NCBI RefSeq assembly: GCF_029227915.1
Contig: NC_079877.1
Span: 29,971,851 to 30,035,850, forward strand
Source: Hydractinia symbiolongicarpus
Lineage: Eukaryota > Cnidaria > Hydrozoa > Anthoathecata > Hydractiniidae
Direction of reading: 5' to 3'
Length of the DNA: 64,000 nt
In this document: in pieces, positions 1 to 12,016 of the stretch
Layout of the letters: every line of letters starts with the position of its first letter
How positions within the stretch are numbered: the stretch's first letter is position 1
Translations under genes and position numbers: made by a program
Notes under the pieces: generated by a model
The model's database searches: none
The model's input: only the letters and a program-made list of their open reading frames with translations
What the model was told of the DNA's origin: nothing

Positions 1-29
1 GAGACGGGGATTTTATTTCTTAAAAAATA

Positions 30-111
30 GGCATGATGGCCGAGCGGTATAAGGCGCTGGTTTTAGGCACCAGTCACTTCCGTGGGGCGAATTCGAATCT
101 CACTCCCGTGA
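30..111 (+). pseudogene. tRNA-Leu(UAG), decayed
   Basis: Class II tRNA shape with loop TTTAGGC. Acceptor strands GGCATGA/TCCCGTG mismatch at three pairs and the T stem GCGAA/CTCAC at two. Confidence 0.7.
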
Positions 112-497
112 ACTAATCATACATGATTAAAAAGTATATCGAACAAACGTTTTTATTTCCGCTTAACTATTTTGCATAGAAAAAAGCGCGAACGTTTAAA
201 AAGGATGTTTCACAAGTTTCGCTTGCATGCAGGACGGGATCACTAAAACTGCTTGATTGTGCAGGTAATTCCGCCCACAATCAGGCAAAACTCTCTAAAT
301 TTATGAAAAGTCACGGGACGAATACACTTGCAATGGAATGTGCAGAGCTGGTTGGGTATCAACGTATTATTTTGCGTCACATACTTATTTGAATTTTTCA
401 TACATTTCGGTCATTTTTATATGTCATCTAGTGCTTAAATACGCGTAAATACTTTTTTGCTCTGCACGCTCGTCGACATTATGTGTTTGAAAAACCG

Positions 498-579
498 GGC
501 AGGATGGCCGAGCGGTCTAAGGCGCTGGTTTAAGGCACCAGTCACTTCGGTGGCGCGAGTTCGAATCTCGCTCCTGTCA
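498..579 (+). tRNA. tRNA-Leu(AAG)
   Basis: Intact 82-nt gene including discriminator A. Acceptor GGCAGGA/TCCTGTC has one G-U pair; D stem is GCC/GGC; anticodon stem CTGGT/ACCAG encloses TTAAGGC, anticodon AAG (A34, presumably inosine in the RNA) reading CUY codons. The long variable arm CAC-TTCG-GTG is typical of leucine tRNAs; T arm is GCGAG-TTCGAAT-CTCGC. A and B boxes are complete. Confidence 0.92.
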
Positions 580-1071
580 TCTTATATCGCATGACCGGAA
601 ATGTCCTCGGACAGAGAGTATTGATTACGCTTAAAAACGTCGTCCCCAGAAAGACGCAAATTTTAGAAAAAGTATAATTAATAACTTTTGGTCGCATTGG
701 GGAAAAATGTCACTTGTACCACTTGATTTTGCGGAAAATTGCGTTTATTTTTCGAAACAGAGATCTAAAGCGTTTAAACGACAGGAGATTTGGATTTACA
801 GCTTGTTAAGAGCGATAGTCCGAATGAAAGGGTCTTACAGTCATGTTCAACATTTTTCTTGATAATTGCATAATATTTAACATTTAACCCACAAGAGTAT
901 AATTTTCAGCGTTTCGTTATTGTACCCACGCAATGTGAACTTGTCAAAGTTTACTTGTCAAGGGACAGACTTAGGACTTCGGATCTTAGGTTAATTGGTT
1001 AGAGCAAAAACCTTCCTGCTAATGTCAGAATAAGCCATTTTTGGTTTACTTGAACTTTTTTGTGACGGGGA

Positions 1072-1080
1072 TTTTATATC
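1072..1080 (+). promoter_or_regulatory. TATA-like element before UAG tRNA (representative)
   Basis: TTTTATATC ends 10 bases before the tRNA-Leu(UAG) gene. Nearly every UAG unit keeps a TTTTATAT or TTTTATTT stretch here, downstream of a GGGACGGGG run. AAG units instead have TATGTATTTGAAAA. Upstream TATA-like elements are known to help TFIIIB recruitment at some tRNA genes; that role is inferred here. Confidence 0.4.
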
Positions 1081-1090
1081 TTAAAAATAA

Positions 1091-1172
1091 GGCAGGATGG
1101 CCGAGCGGTCTAAGGCGCTGGTTTTAGGCACCAGTCACTTCGGTGGCGCGAGTTCGAATCTCGCTCCTGTCA
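1091..1172 (+). tRNA. tRNA-Leu(UAG)
   Basis: Intact. Same body as the AAG gene but with anticodon loop TTTAGGC, anticodon UAG reading CUA. All stems pair and the T loop TTCGAAT is canonical. The first run of five T follows about 50 bases downstream. Confidence 0.92.
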
Positions 1173-1558
1173 ACTAATCATACATGTCTGAAAAGTACGT
1201 CGGACAAACGTTTTTATTTCCGCTTAACTATTTTGCCTAGAAAAATGCGCAAACGTTTAAAAAGGATGTATCACAAGTTTCGCTTGCATGCAGGACGGGA
1301 TCGCTAAAACTGCTGGACTGTGCAGGTAATTCCGCCCACAATCAGGCAAAACTCTCTTAATTGATGAAGAGTCACGGGACGAATACACTTGCAATGGAAT
1401 GTGCAGAGCTGGTTGGGTATCAACGTATTATTTTGCGTCACTTACTTATTTGAATTTTTCATACATTTCGGTCATTTTTACATGTCATCTAGTGCTTAAA
1501 TACGCATAAATACTTTTTTGCTCTGCACGCTCGTCGACATTATGTATTTGAGAAATCG

Positions 1559-1627
1559 GGCAGGATGGCCGAGCGGTCTAAGGCGCTGGTCACTTCGGTG
1601 GCGCGAGTTCGAATCTCGCTCCTGTCA
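1559..1627 (+). pseudogene. tRNA-Leu without anticodon arm
   Basis: 69 nt. Acceptor, D arm, variable arm and T arm are intact, but 13 nt including the whole anticodon loop are missing (CTGG runs directly into TCACTTCGG). A and B boxes survive, now 13 nt closer together. Confidence 0.85.
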
Positions 1628-2137
1628 TCATATATCGCATGACCGGAAATATCCTCGGACAGAGAATATTGATTACGCTTAAAAACTTCGTCCCCAGCAA
1701 GACGCAAATTTTAGAAAAAGTATAATTAACAAGTCTTTGACGCATTGGGGAAAAATGTCACTTGTACCACTTGATTTTGCGGAAAGTTTTGATTATTTTT
1801 CGAAACAGGGATCTAAAGCGTTAAAAGACAGGAGATTTGGATTTACAGCTTTTTAACAGCGATAGTCCGAATGAAATGTTCTTACAGTCATGTTCAACAT
1901 TTTTCTTGATAATTGCATATTTTTTAACATTTAACCCACAAGAGTATAATTTTCGGCGTTTCATTATTGTACCCACGCAATCTGAACTTGCCAAAGTTTA
2001 CTTGTCAAGGGACAGATTTATGACTTCGGATGTTAGGTTAATTGGTTTGAGCAAAAACCTTCCTGCTAATGTCAGAATAAGCCATTTTTGGTTTACTTGA
2101 ACTTTTTTGGGACGGGGATTTTATATAATAAAAAGCA

Positions 2138-2219
2138 GGCAGGATGGCCGAGCGGTCTAAGGCGCTGGTTTTAGGCACCAGGCACTTCGGTGGCGCGAGT
2201 TCGAATCTCGCTCATGTTA
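2138..2219 (+). pseudogene. tRNA-Leu(UAG), damaged acceptor
   Basis: Loop TTTAGGC. The 3' acceptor strand TCATGTT mispairs with GGCAGGA at G5 and is weak at both outer pairs. The variable arm begins GCAC instead of TCAC. Confidence 0.7.
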
Positions 2220-2605
2220 ACTAATCATACATGTCTGAAATGTACGTTTGACAAACGTTTTTATCTCCGCTTAACTATTTTGCCTAGAAAAATGCGCGAA
2301 CCTTTAAAAAGGATGTTTCACAATTTTCGCTTGCATGCAGGACGGGATCGCTAAAACTGCTTGACTGAGCAGGTAATTCCGCCCACAATCAGGCAAAACT
2401 CTCTAAATTGATGAAAAGTCACGGGACGAATACACTTGCAATGGAATGGACAGAGCTGGTTGGGTATCAACGTATTATTTTGCGTCACTTACTTATTTGA
2501 ATTTTTCATACATTTCGATCATTTTTACATGTCATCTAGTGCTTAAATACGCGTAAATACTATTTTTTTCTGCACGCTCGTCCACTTCATGTATTTGAAA
2601 AACCA

Positions 2606-2687
2606 GGCAGGATGGCCGAGCGGTCTATGGCGCTGGTTTTAGGCACCAGACACTTCGGTGGCACGAGTTCGAATCTTGCTCCTGTCA
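2606..2687 (+). tRNA. tRNA-Leu(UAG), variant
   Basis: Acceptor pairs fully. D loop ends TATGG, variable arm ACACTTCGGTGGC, T stem ACGAG/CTTGC with one A-C mismatch and one G-U pair. Possibly functional, with a weakened T arm. Confidence 0.65.
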
Positions 2688-3072
2688 ACGAATCATACAT
2701 GTCTGAAAAGTAGGTCGGACAAACGTTTTTATTTCCGCTTAACTATTTTGCCTAGAAAAATGCGCGAACGTTTAAAAAGGATGTATCACAAGTTTCGCTT
2801 GCATGCAGGACGGGATCGCTAAAACTGCTTGACTGTGCAGGTATTTCCGCCCACAATCAGGCAAAACTCTCTAAATTGATGAAAAGTCACGGGACGAATA
2901 CACTTGCAATGGAATGGGCAGAGCTGGTTGGGTATCAACGTATTATTTTGCGTCACTTACTTATTTCAATATTCCATATATTTTGGTTATTTTTGCATGT
3001 CATCTACTGCTTAAATACGTGTAAATACTATTTTCCTTGCACTGTCGTCCACATTATGTATTTGAAAAACCG

Positions 3073-3141
3073 GGCAGGATGGCCGAGCGGTCTAAGGCGC
3101 TGGTCACTTCGGTGACGCGAGTTCGAATCTCGCTCCTGTCA
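3073..3141 (+). pseudogene. tRNA-Leu without anticodon arm
   Basis: Same 13-nt deletion as at 1559; GGTGACGCGAG in the variable arm marks a subtype shared with the copies at 4589, 6684, 7732 and 12402. Confidence 0.85.
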
Positions 3142-3653
3142 TCTTATATCGCATGACCGGAAATATCCTGGGACAGAGAATATTGATTACGCTTAAAAAC
3201 TTCGTCCCGAGAAAGACGCAAATTTTAGAAAAAGTATAATTAACAAGTCTTTGTCGCATTGGGGAAAAATGTCACTTGTACCACTTGATTTTGCGGAAAA
3301 TTTCGTTTATTTTTCGAAACAGAGATCTAAAGCGTTTAAACGACAGGAGATTTCGATTTACAGCTTGTTAAGAGCGATTGTCCGAATGAAACGTTCTTAC
3401 AGTCATGTTCAACATATTTCTTGCTAATTGCATAATTTTTAACATTTAACCCACAAGAGTATAATTTTCGGCGTTTCGTTATTGTACCCACGCAATGTGA
3501 ACTTGTCAAAGTTTACTTGTCAACGGACAGACTTAGGACTTCGGATCTTAGGTTAACTAGTTAGAACAAAAACCTTCCTGCTAATGTCAGCATAACCCAT
3601 TTTCGGTTTACTTGAACTTTTTTGTTACGGGGGATTTTATTTCTTAAAAAATA

Positions 3654-3735
3654 GGCAGGATGGCCGAGCGGTCTAAGGCGCTGGTTTTAGGCACCAGGCA
3701 CTTCGGTGGCGCGAGTTCGAATCTCGCTCATGTTA
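3654..3735 (+). pseudogene. tRNA-Leu(UAG), damaged acceptor
   Basis: Duplicate of the copy at 2138 with the same TCATGTT 3' acceptor strand. Confidence 0.7.
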
Positions 3736-4121
3736 ACTAATCATACATGTCTGAAATGTACGTTTGACAAACGTTTTTATCTCCGCTTAACTATTTTGCC
3801 TAGAAAAATGCGCGAACCTTTAAAAAGGATGTTTCACAATTTTCGCTTGCATGCAGGACGGGATCGCTAAAACTGCTTGACTGTGCAGGTAATTCCGCCC
3901 ACAATCAGGCAAAACTCTCTAAATTGATGAAAAGTCACGGGACGAATACACTTGCAATGGAATGGACAGAGCTGGTTGGGTATCAACGTATTATTTTGCG
4001 TCACTTACTTATTTGAATTTTTCATACATTTCGATCATTTTTACATGTCATCTAGTGCTTAAATACGCGTAAATACTATTTTTTTCTGCACGCTCGTCCA
4101 CTTCATGTATTTGAAAAACCA

Positions 4122-4203
4122 GGCAGGATGGCCGAGCGGTCTATGGCGCTGGTTTTAGGCACCAGACACTTCGGTGGCACGAGTTCGAATCTTGCTCCTG
4201 TCA
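4122..4203 (+). tRNA. tRNA-Leu(UAG), variant
   Basis: Duplicate of the locus at 2606: TATGG D-loop end and T stem ACGAG/CTTGC. Confidence 0.65.
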
Positions 4204-4588
4204 ACGAATCATACATGTCTGAAAAGTAGGTCGGACAAACGTTTTTATTTCCGCTTAACTATTTTGCCTAGAAAAATGCGCGAACGTTTAAAAAGGATGT
4301 ATCACAAGTTTCGCTTGCATGCAGGACGGGATCGCTAAAACTGCTTGACTGTGCAGGTATTTCCGCCCACAATCAGGCAAAACTCTCTAAATTGATGAAA
4401 AGTCACGGGACGAATACACTTGCAATGGAATGGGCAGAGCTGGTTGGGTATCAACGTATTATTTTGCGTCACTTACTTATTTCAATATTCCATATATTTT
4501 GGTTATTTTTGCATGTCATCTACTGCTTAAATACGTGTAAATACTATTTTCCTTGCACTGTCGTCCACATTATGTATTTGAAAAACCG

Positions 4589-4657
4589 GGCAGGATGGCC
4601 GAGCGGTCTAAGGCGCTGGTCACTTCGGTGACGCGAGTTCGAATCTCGCTCCTGTCA
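4589..4657 (+). pseudogene. tRNA-Leu without anticodon arm
   Basis: Duplicate of the deleted copy at 3073, GGTGACGCG subtype. Confidence 0.85.
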
Positions 4658-5169
4658 TCTTATATCGCATGACCGGAAATATCCTGGGACAGAGAATATT
4701 GATTACGCTTAAAAACTTCGTCCCGAGAAAGACGCAAATTTTAGAAAAAGTATAATTAACAAGTCTTTGTCGCATTGGGGAAAAATGTCACTTGTACCAC
4801 TTGATTTTGCGGAAAATTTCGTTTATTTTTCGAAACAGAGATCTAAAGCGTTTAAACGACAGGAGATTTCGATTTACAGCTTGTTAAGAGCGATTGTCCG
4901 AATGAAACGTTCTTACAGTCATGTTCAACATATTTCTTGCTAATTGCATAATTTTTAACATTTAACCCACAAGAGTATAATTTTCGGCGTTTCGTTATTG
5001 TACCCACGCAATGTGAACTTGTCAAAGTTTACTTGTCAACGGACAGACTTAGGACTTCGGATCTTAGGTTAACTAGTTAGAACAAAAACCTTCCTGCTAA
5101 TGTCAGCATAACCCATTTTCGGTTTACTTGAACTTTTTTGTTACGGGGGATTTTATTTCTTAAAAAATA

Positions 5170-5251
5170 GGCAGGATGGCCGAGCGGTCTAAGGCGCTGG
5201 TTTTAGGCACCAGGCACTTCGGTGGCGCGAGTTCGAATCTCGCTCATGTTA
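5170..5251 (+). pseudogene. tRNA-Leu(UAG), damaged acceptor
   Basis: TCATGTT 3' acceptor strand as at 2138; the downstream spacer then switches to a different variant. Confidence 0.7.
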
Positions 5252-5636
5252 ACTAATCATACATGTCTGAAATGTACGTTTGACAAACGTTTTTATCTCC
5301 GCTTAACTATTTTGCCTAGAAAAATGCGCGAACCTTTAAAAAGGATGTTTCACAAGTTTCGCTTGCATGCAGGACGGGATCACTAAAACTGCTTGACTGT
5401 GTAGGTAATTCCTCCCACAATCAGGCAAAACTACCTAAATTGATGAAAAGTCACGGGACGAATGCACTTGCAATGAAATGGGCAGTGCTGGTTGGGTATC
5501 AACGTATTATTTTGCGTCACTTACTTATTTGAATTTTTCATACATTTTGGTCATTTTTACATGTCATCTAGTGCTTAAATACGCGTAAATACTATTTTCT
5601 CTGCACGCTTGTCGACATTATGTATTTGAAAAACCG

Positions 5637-5705
5637 AGCAGGATGGCCGAGCGGTCTAAGGCGCTGGTCACTTCGGTGGCGCGAGTTCGAATCTCGCTCC
5701 TGTCT
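5637..5705 (+). pseudogene. tRNA-Leu without anticodon arm
   Basis: 13-nt deletion form whose first base is A, not G, breaking the first acceptor pair; the discriminator is T. Same subtype at 8780 and 13451. Confidence 0.82.
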
Positions 5706-6216
5706 TCTTATATCCCATGACCTGAAATATCCTGGGACAGAGAATATTGATTACGCTTAAAAACTTCGTCTCGAGAAAGACGCAAATTTTAGAAAAAGTA
5801 TAATTAACAAGTGTTTGTCGCATTGGGGAAAAATGTCACTTGTACCACTTGATTTTGCGGAAAATTTCGTTTATTTTTCGAAATAGAGATCTAAAGCGCT
5901 TAAACGACAGGAGATTTCGATTTACAGCTTGTTAAGAGCGATTGTCCGAATGAAACGTTCTTACAGTTATGTTCAACATATTTCTTGCTAATTGCATAAT
6001 TTTTAACATTTAACCCACAAGAGTATAATTTTTGGCGTTTCGTTATTGTACCCACGCAATGTGAACTTGTCAAAGTTTACTTGTCAACGGACAGACTTAG
6101 GACTTCGGATCTTAGGTTAATTAGTTAGAGCAAAAACTTTCTTGCTAATGTCAGCATAAGCCTTTTTTGGTTTACTTGAACTTTTTTGTGACGGGGATTT
6201 TATATATTAAAAATAA

Positions 6217-6298
6217 GGCAGGATGGCCGAGCGGTCTAAGGCGCTGGTTTTAGGCACCAGTCACTTCGGTGGCGCGAGTTCGAATCTCGCTCCTGTCA
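6217..6298 (+). tRNA. tRNA-Leu(UAG)
   Basis: Intact consensus copy; all stems pair and both promoter boxes are canonical. Confidence 0.92.
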
Positions 6299-6683
6299 AC
6301 TAATCATACATGTCTGAAAAGTACGTCGGACAAACGTTTTTATTTCCGCTTAACTATTTTGCCTAGAAAAATGCACGAACGTTTAAAAAGGATGTATCAC
6401 AAGTTTCGCTTGCATGCAGGACGGGATCGCTAAAACTGCTTAACTGTACAGGTACTTCCGCCCACAATCAGGCAAAACTCTCTAAATTGATGAAAAGTCA
6501 CGGGACGAATACACTTGCAATGGAATGGGCAGAGCTGGTTGGGTATCAACGTATTATTTTGCGTCACTTACTTATTTCAATATTCCATATATTTTGGTCA
6601 TTTTTGCATGTCATCTACTGCTTAAATACGTGTAAATACTATTTTCCTTGCACTGTCGTCCACATTATGTATTTGAAAAACCG

Positions 6684-6752
6684 GGCAGGATGGCCGAGCG
6701 GTCTAAGGCGCTGGTCACTTCGGTGACGCGAGTTCGAATCTCGCTCCTGTCA
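6684..6752 (+). pseudogene. tRNA-Leu without anticodon arm
   Basis: 13-nt deletion, GGTGACGCG subtype; acceptor pairs fully. Confidence 0.85.
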
Positions 6753-7264
6753 TCTTATATCGCATGACCGGAAATATCCTGGGACAGAGAATATTGATTA
6801 CGCTTAAAAACTTCGTCCCGAGAAAGACGCAAATTTTAGAAAAAGTATAATTAACAAGTCTTTGTCGCATTGGGGAAAAATGTCACTTGTACCACTTGAT
6901 TTTGCGGAAAATTTCGTTTATTTTTCGAAACAGAGATCTAAAGCGTTTAAACGACAGGAGATTTCGATTTACAGCTTGTTAAGAGCGATTGTCCGAATGA
7001 AACGTTCTTACAGTCATGTTCAACATATTTCTTGCTAATTGCATAATTTTTAACATTTAACCCACAAGAGTATAATTTTCGGCGTTTCGTTATTGTACCC
7101 ACGCAATGTGAACTTGTCAAAGTTTACTTGTCAACGGACAGACTTAGGACTTCGGATCTTAGGTTAACTAGTTAGAACAAAAACCTTCCTGCTAATGTCA
7201 GCATAACCCATTTTCGGTTTACTTGAACTTTTTTGTTACGGGGGATTTTATTTCTTAAAAAATA

Positions 7265-7346
7265 GGCATGATGGCCGAGCGGTCTAAAGCGCTGGTTTTA
7301 GGCACCAGTCACTTCGGGGGCGCGAGCTCGAATCTCGCTCCCGTAA
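7265..7346 (+). pseudogene. tRNA-Leu(UAG), decayed
   Basis: Acceptor GGCATGA/TCCCGTA has three mismatches, D stem GCC/AGC one, and the T loop begins CTCGAAT, so the B box is altered. Confidence 0.72.
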
Positions 7347-7731
7347 ACTAATCATACATGTTTAAAAAGTATGTCGAACAAATGTTTTTATTTCCGCTTA
7401 ACTATTTTGCCTAGAAAAAAGCGCGAACGTTTAAAAAGGATGTTTCACAAGTTTCGCTTGCATGCAGGACGGGATCACTAAAACTGCTTGACTGTGTAGG
7501 TAATTCCTCCCACAATCAGGCAAAACTACCTAAATTGATGAAAAGTCACGGGACGAATGCACTTGCAATGAAATGGGCAGTGCTGGTTGGGTATCAACGT
7601 ATTATTTTGCGTCACTTACTTATTTGAATTTTTCATACATTTTGGTCATTTTTACATGTCATCTAGTGCTTAAATACGCGTAAATACTATTTTCCTTGCA
7701 CTGTCGTCCACATTATGTATTTGAAAAACCG

Positions 7732-7800
7732 GGCAGGATGGCCGAGCGGTCTAAGGCGCTGGTCACTTCGGTGACGCGAGTTCGAATCTCGCTCCTGTCA
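7732..7800 (+). pseudogene. tRNA-Leu without anticodon arm
   Basis: Tandem duplicate of the copy at 6684. Confidence 0.85.
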
Positions 7801-8312
7801 TCTTATATCGCATGACCGGAAATATCCTGGGACAGAGAATATTGATTACGCTTAAAAACTTCGTCCCGAGAAAGACGCAAATTTTAGAAAAAGTATAATT
7901 AACAAGTCTTTGTCGCATTGGGGAAAAATGTCACTTGTACCACTTGATTTTGCGGAAAATTTCGTTTATTTTTCGAAACAGAGATCTAAAGCGTTTAAAC
8001 GACAGGAGATTTCGATTTACAGCTTGTTAAGAGCGATTGTCCGAATGAAACGTTCTTACAGTCATGTTCAACATATTTCTTGCTAATTGCATAATTTTTA
8101 ACATTTAACCCACAAGAGTATAATTTTCGGCGTTTCGTTATTGTACCCACGCAATGTGAACTTGTCAAAGTTTACTTGTCAACGGACAGACTTAGGACTT
8201 CGGATCTTAGGTTAACTAGTTAGAACAAAAACCTTCCTGCTAATGTCAGCATAACCCATTTTCGGTTTACTTGAACTTTTTTGTTACGGGGGATTTTATT
8301 TCTTAAAAAATA

Positions 8313-8394
8313 GGCATGATGGCCGAGCGGTCTAAAGCGCTGGTTTTAGGCACCAGTCACTTCGGGGGCGCGAGCTCGAATCTCGCTCCCGTAA
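8313..8394 (+). pseudogene. tRNA-Leu(UAG), decayed
   Basis: Tandem duplicate of 7265 with the same acceptor, D-stem and T-loop changes. Confidence 0.72.
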
Positions 8395-8779
8395 ACTAAT
8401 CATACATGTTTAAAAAGTATGTCGAACAAATGTTTTTATTTCCGCTTAACTATTTTGCCTAGAAAAAAGCGCGAACGTTTAAAAAGGATGTTTCACAAGT
8501 TTCGCTTGCATGCAGGACGGGATCACTAAAACTGCTTGACTGTGTAGGTAATTCCTCCCACAATCAGGCAAAACTACCTAAATTGATGAAAAGTCACGGG
8601 ACGAATGCACTTGCAATGAAATGGGCAGTGCTGGTTGGGTATCAACGTATTATTTTGCGTCACTTACTTATTTGAATTTTTCATACATTTTGGTCATTTT
8701 TACATGTCATCTAATGCTTAAATACGCGTAAATACTATTTTCTCTGCACGCTTGTCGACATTATGTATTTGAAAAACCG

Positions 8780-8848
8780 AGCAGGATGGCCGAGCGGTCT
8801 AAGGCGCTGGTCACTTCGGTGGCGCGAGTTCGAATCTCGCTCCTGTCT
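8780..8848 (+). pseudogene. tRNA-Leu without anticodon arm
   Basis: A-initial subtype as at 5637, 3,143 bp upstream of this copy. Confidence 0.82.
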
Positions 8849-9359
8849 TCTTATATCCCATGACCTGAAATATCCTGGGACAGAGAATATTGGTTACGCT
8901 TAAAAACTTCGTCTCGAGAAAGACGCAAATTTTAGAAAAAGTATAATTAACAAGTGTTTGTCGCATTGGGGAAAAATGTCACTTGTACCACTTGATTTTG
9001 CGGAAAATTTCGTTTATTTTTCGAAATAGAGATCTAAAGCGCTTAAACGACAGGAGATTTCGATTTACAGCTTGTTAAGAGCGATTGTCCGAATGAAACG
9101 TTCTTACAGTTATGTTCAACATATTTCTTGCTAATTGCATAATTTTTAACATTTAACCCACAAGAGTATAATTTTTGGCGTTTCGTTATTGTACCCACGC
9201 AATGTGAACTTGTCAAAGTTTACTTGTCAACGGACAGACTTAGGACTTCGGATCTTAGGTTAATTAGTTAGAGCAAAAACTTTCTTGCTAATGTCAGCAT
9301 AAGCCTTTTTTGGTTTACTTGAACTTTTTTGTGACGGGGATTTTATATATTAAAAATAA

Positions 9360-9441
9360 GGCAGGATGGCCGAGCGGTCTAAGGCGCTGGTTTTAGGCAC
9401 CAGTCACTTCGGTGGCGCGAGTTCGAATCTCGCTCCTGTCA
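9360..9441 (+). tRNA. tRNA-Leu(UAG)
   Basis: Intact consensus copy, duplicate of 6217. Confidence 0.92.
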
Positions 9442-9826
9442 ACTAATCATACATGTCTGAAAAGTACGTCGGACAAACGTTTTTATTTCCGCTTAACTAT
9501 TTTGCCTAGAAAAATGCACGAACGTTTAAAAAGGATGTATCACAAGTTTCGCTTGCATGCAGGACGGGATCGCTAAAACTGCTTAACTGTACAGGTACTT
9601 CCGCCCACAATCAGGCAAAACTCTCTAAATTGATGAAAAGTCACGGGACGAATACACTTGCAATGGAATGGGCAGAGCTGGTTGGGTATCAACGTATTAT
9701 TTTGCGTCACTTACTTATTTGAATTTTTCATACATTTCGGTCATTTTTACATATCATCTATTGCTTAAATACGCGTAAATACTATTTTCTTTGCACGCTC
9801 GTCGACATTATGTATTTGAAAAACCG

Positions 9827-9908
9827 GGCAGGATGGCCAAGCGGTCTAAGGCGCTGGTTTAAGGCACCAGTCACTTCGGTGGCGCTTGTTCGAATCTCGC
9901 TTCTGTCA
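9827..9908 (+). pseudogene. tRNA-Leu(AAG), damaged T stem
   Basis: Anticodon loop TTAAGGC is sound, but T stem GCTTG/CTCGC loses two pairs. The acceptor has TTCTGTC on the 3' side and the A box reads GGCCAAGCGG. Confidence 0.7.
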
Positions 9909-10419
9909 TCTTATATCGCATGACCGGAAATGTCCTCGGACAGAGAATATTGATTACGCTTAAAAACTTCGTCCCCAGAAAGACGCAAATTTTAGAATAA
10001 TTATAATTAACAAGTCTTTGTTGCATTGGGGAAAAGTGTCACTTGTACCACTTGATTTTGCGGAAAATTTCGTTTATTTTTCGAAACAGAGATCTAAAGC
10101 GTATAAACGACAGGAGATTTGGATTTACAGCTTGTTAAGAGCGAAAGTCCGAATGAAACGTTCTTACAGTCATGTTCAACATTTTTCTTGATAATTGCAT
10201 AATTTTTAACATTTAACCCACAAGAGTATAATTTTCGGCGTTTCATTATTGTACCCACGCAATGTGAACTTGTCAAAGCTTACTTGTCAAGGGACAGACT
10301 TAGGACTTCGGATCTTAGGTTAATTGGTTAGAGCAAAAATCTTCCTGCTAATGTCCGAATAAGCCATTTTTGGTTTACTTGAACTTTTTTGGGACGGGGA
10401 TTTTATATCTTAAAAAAAA

Positions 10420-10501
10420 GGCATGATGGCCGAGCGGTCTAAGGCGCTGGTTTTAGGCACCAGTCACTTCGGTGGCGCGAGTTCGAACCTCGCTCCTGTC
10501 A
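10420..10501 (+). tRNA. tRNA-Leu(UAG), one acceptor mismatch
   Basis: GGCATGA/TCCTGTC mismatches only at position 5; T loop TTCGAAC. Otherwise intact. Confidence 0.7.
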
Positions 10502-10887
10502 ACTAATCATACATGTCTGAAAAGTACGTCGGACAAACGTTTTTATTTCCGCTTAACTATTTTGCCTAGAAAAATGCGCAAACGTTTAAAAAGGATGTAT
10601 CACAAGTTTCGCTTGCATGCAGGACGGGATCGCTAAAACTGCTGGACTGTGCAGGTAATTCCGCCCACAATCAGGCAAAACTCTCTTAATTGATGAAGAG
10701 TCACGGGACGAATACACTTGCAATGGAATGTGCAGAGCTGGTTGGGTATCAACGTATTATTTTGCGTCACTTACTTATTTGAATTTTTCATACATTTCGG
10801 TCATTTTTACATGTCATCTAGTGCTTAAATACGCATAAATACTTTTTTGCTCTGCACGCTCGTCGACATTATGTATTTGAGAAATCG

Positions 10888-10956
10888 GGCAGGATGGCCG
10901 AGCGGTCTAAGGCGCTGGTCACTTCGGTGGCGCGAGTTCGAATCTCGCTCCTGTCA
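10888..10956 (+). pseudogene. tRNA-Leu without anticodon arm
   Basis: Same as 1559 (GGTGGCGCG subtype), part of the 9,329-bp-offset duplicate. Confidence 0.85.
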
Positions 10957-11466
10957 TCATATATCGCATGACCGGAAATATCCTCGGACAGAGAATATTG
11001 ATTACGCTTAAAAACTTCGTCCCCAGCAAGACGCAAATTTTAGAAAAAGTATAATTAACAAGTCTTTGACGCATTGGGGAAAAATGTCACTTGTACCACT
11101 TGATTTTGCGGAAAGTTTTGATTATTTTTCGAAACAGGGATCTAAAGCGTTAAAAGACAGGAGATTTGGATTTACAGCTTTTTAACAGCGATAGTCCGAA
11201 TGAAATGTTCTTACAGTCATGTTCAACATTTTTCTTGATAATTGCATAATTTTTAACATTTAACCCACAAGAGTATAATTTTCGGCGTTTCATTATTGTA
11301 CCCAGGCAATCTGAACTTGTCAAAGTTTACTTGTCAAGGGACAGATTTATGACTTCGGATGTTAGGTTAATTGGTTTGAGCAAAAACCTTCCTGCTAATG
11401 TCAGAATAAGCCATTTTTGGTTTACTTGAACTTTTTTGGGACGGGGATTTTATATCATAAAAAGCA

Positions 11467-11548
11467 GGCAGGATGGCCGAGCGGTCTAAGGCGCTGGTTT
11501 TAGGCACCAGGCACTTCGGTGGCGCGAGTTCGAATCTAGCTCATGTTA
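11467..11548 (+). pseudogene. tRNA-Leu(UAG), damaged
   Basis: TCATGTT acceptor type plus T-stem change CTAGC. Confidence 0.72.
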
Positions 11549-11934
11549 ACTACTCATACATGTCTGAAATGTACGTTTGACAAACGTTTTTATCTCCGCT
11601 TAACTATTTTGCCTAGAAAAATGCGCGAACCTTTAAAAAGGATGTTTCACAATTTTCGCTTGCATGCAGGACGGGATCGCTAAAACTGCTTGACTGTGCA
11701 GGTAATTTCGCCCACAATCAGGCAAAACTCTCTAAATTGATGAAAAGTCACGGGACGAATACACTTGCAATGGAATGGACAGAGCTGGTTGGGTATCAAC
11801 GTATTATTTTGCGTCACTTACTTATTTGAATTTTTCATACATTTCGATCATTTTTACATGTCATCTAGTGCTTAAATACGCGTAAATACTATTTTTTTCT
11901 GCACGCTCGTCCACTTCATGTATTTGAAAAACCA

Positions 11935-12016
11935 GGCAGGATGGCCGAGCGGTCTATGGCGCTGGTTTTAGGCACCAGACACTTCGGTGGCACGAGTTCG
12001 AATCTTGCTCCTGTCA
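11935..12016 (+). tRNA. tRNA-Leu(UAG), variant
   Basis: Duplicate of 2606; T stem ACGAG/CTTGC is weak. Confidence 0.65.

Larger units (their letters stand above)
2138..5169 (+). repeat. 1,516-bp higher-order tandem duplication
   Basis: Positions 2138-3653 and 3654-5169 are nearly identical copies. Each carries three tRNA loci in the order UAG (damaged acceptor), UAG (TATGG D-loop type), anticodon-deleted. A 1.5-kb trimer in place of the dimer unit is best explained by unequal crossing-over between dimers. Confidence 0.85.
6684..8779 (+). repeat. 1,048-bp tandem duplication in the array
   Basis: 6684-7731 and 7732-8779 are tandem copies, each with one anticodon-deleted tRNA followed by one damaged UAG tRNA of the GGCATGA type. 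They diverge only near the end, around 8710, where the second copy switches to another spacer variant. Confidence 0.75.

Noticed and set aside
2876-3115. 79-residue open frame (MMKSHGTNTL...), also at 4392, 6487 and 12205
   Set aside because: It lies in spacer and runs through the tRNA gene; most other units break the same frame, so it is a by-product of tandem duplication.
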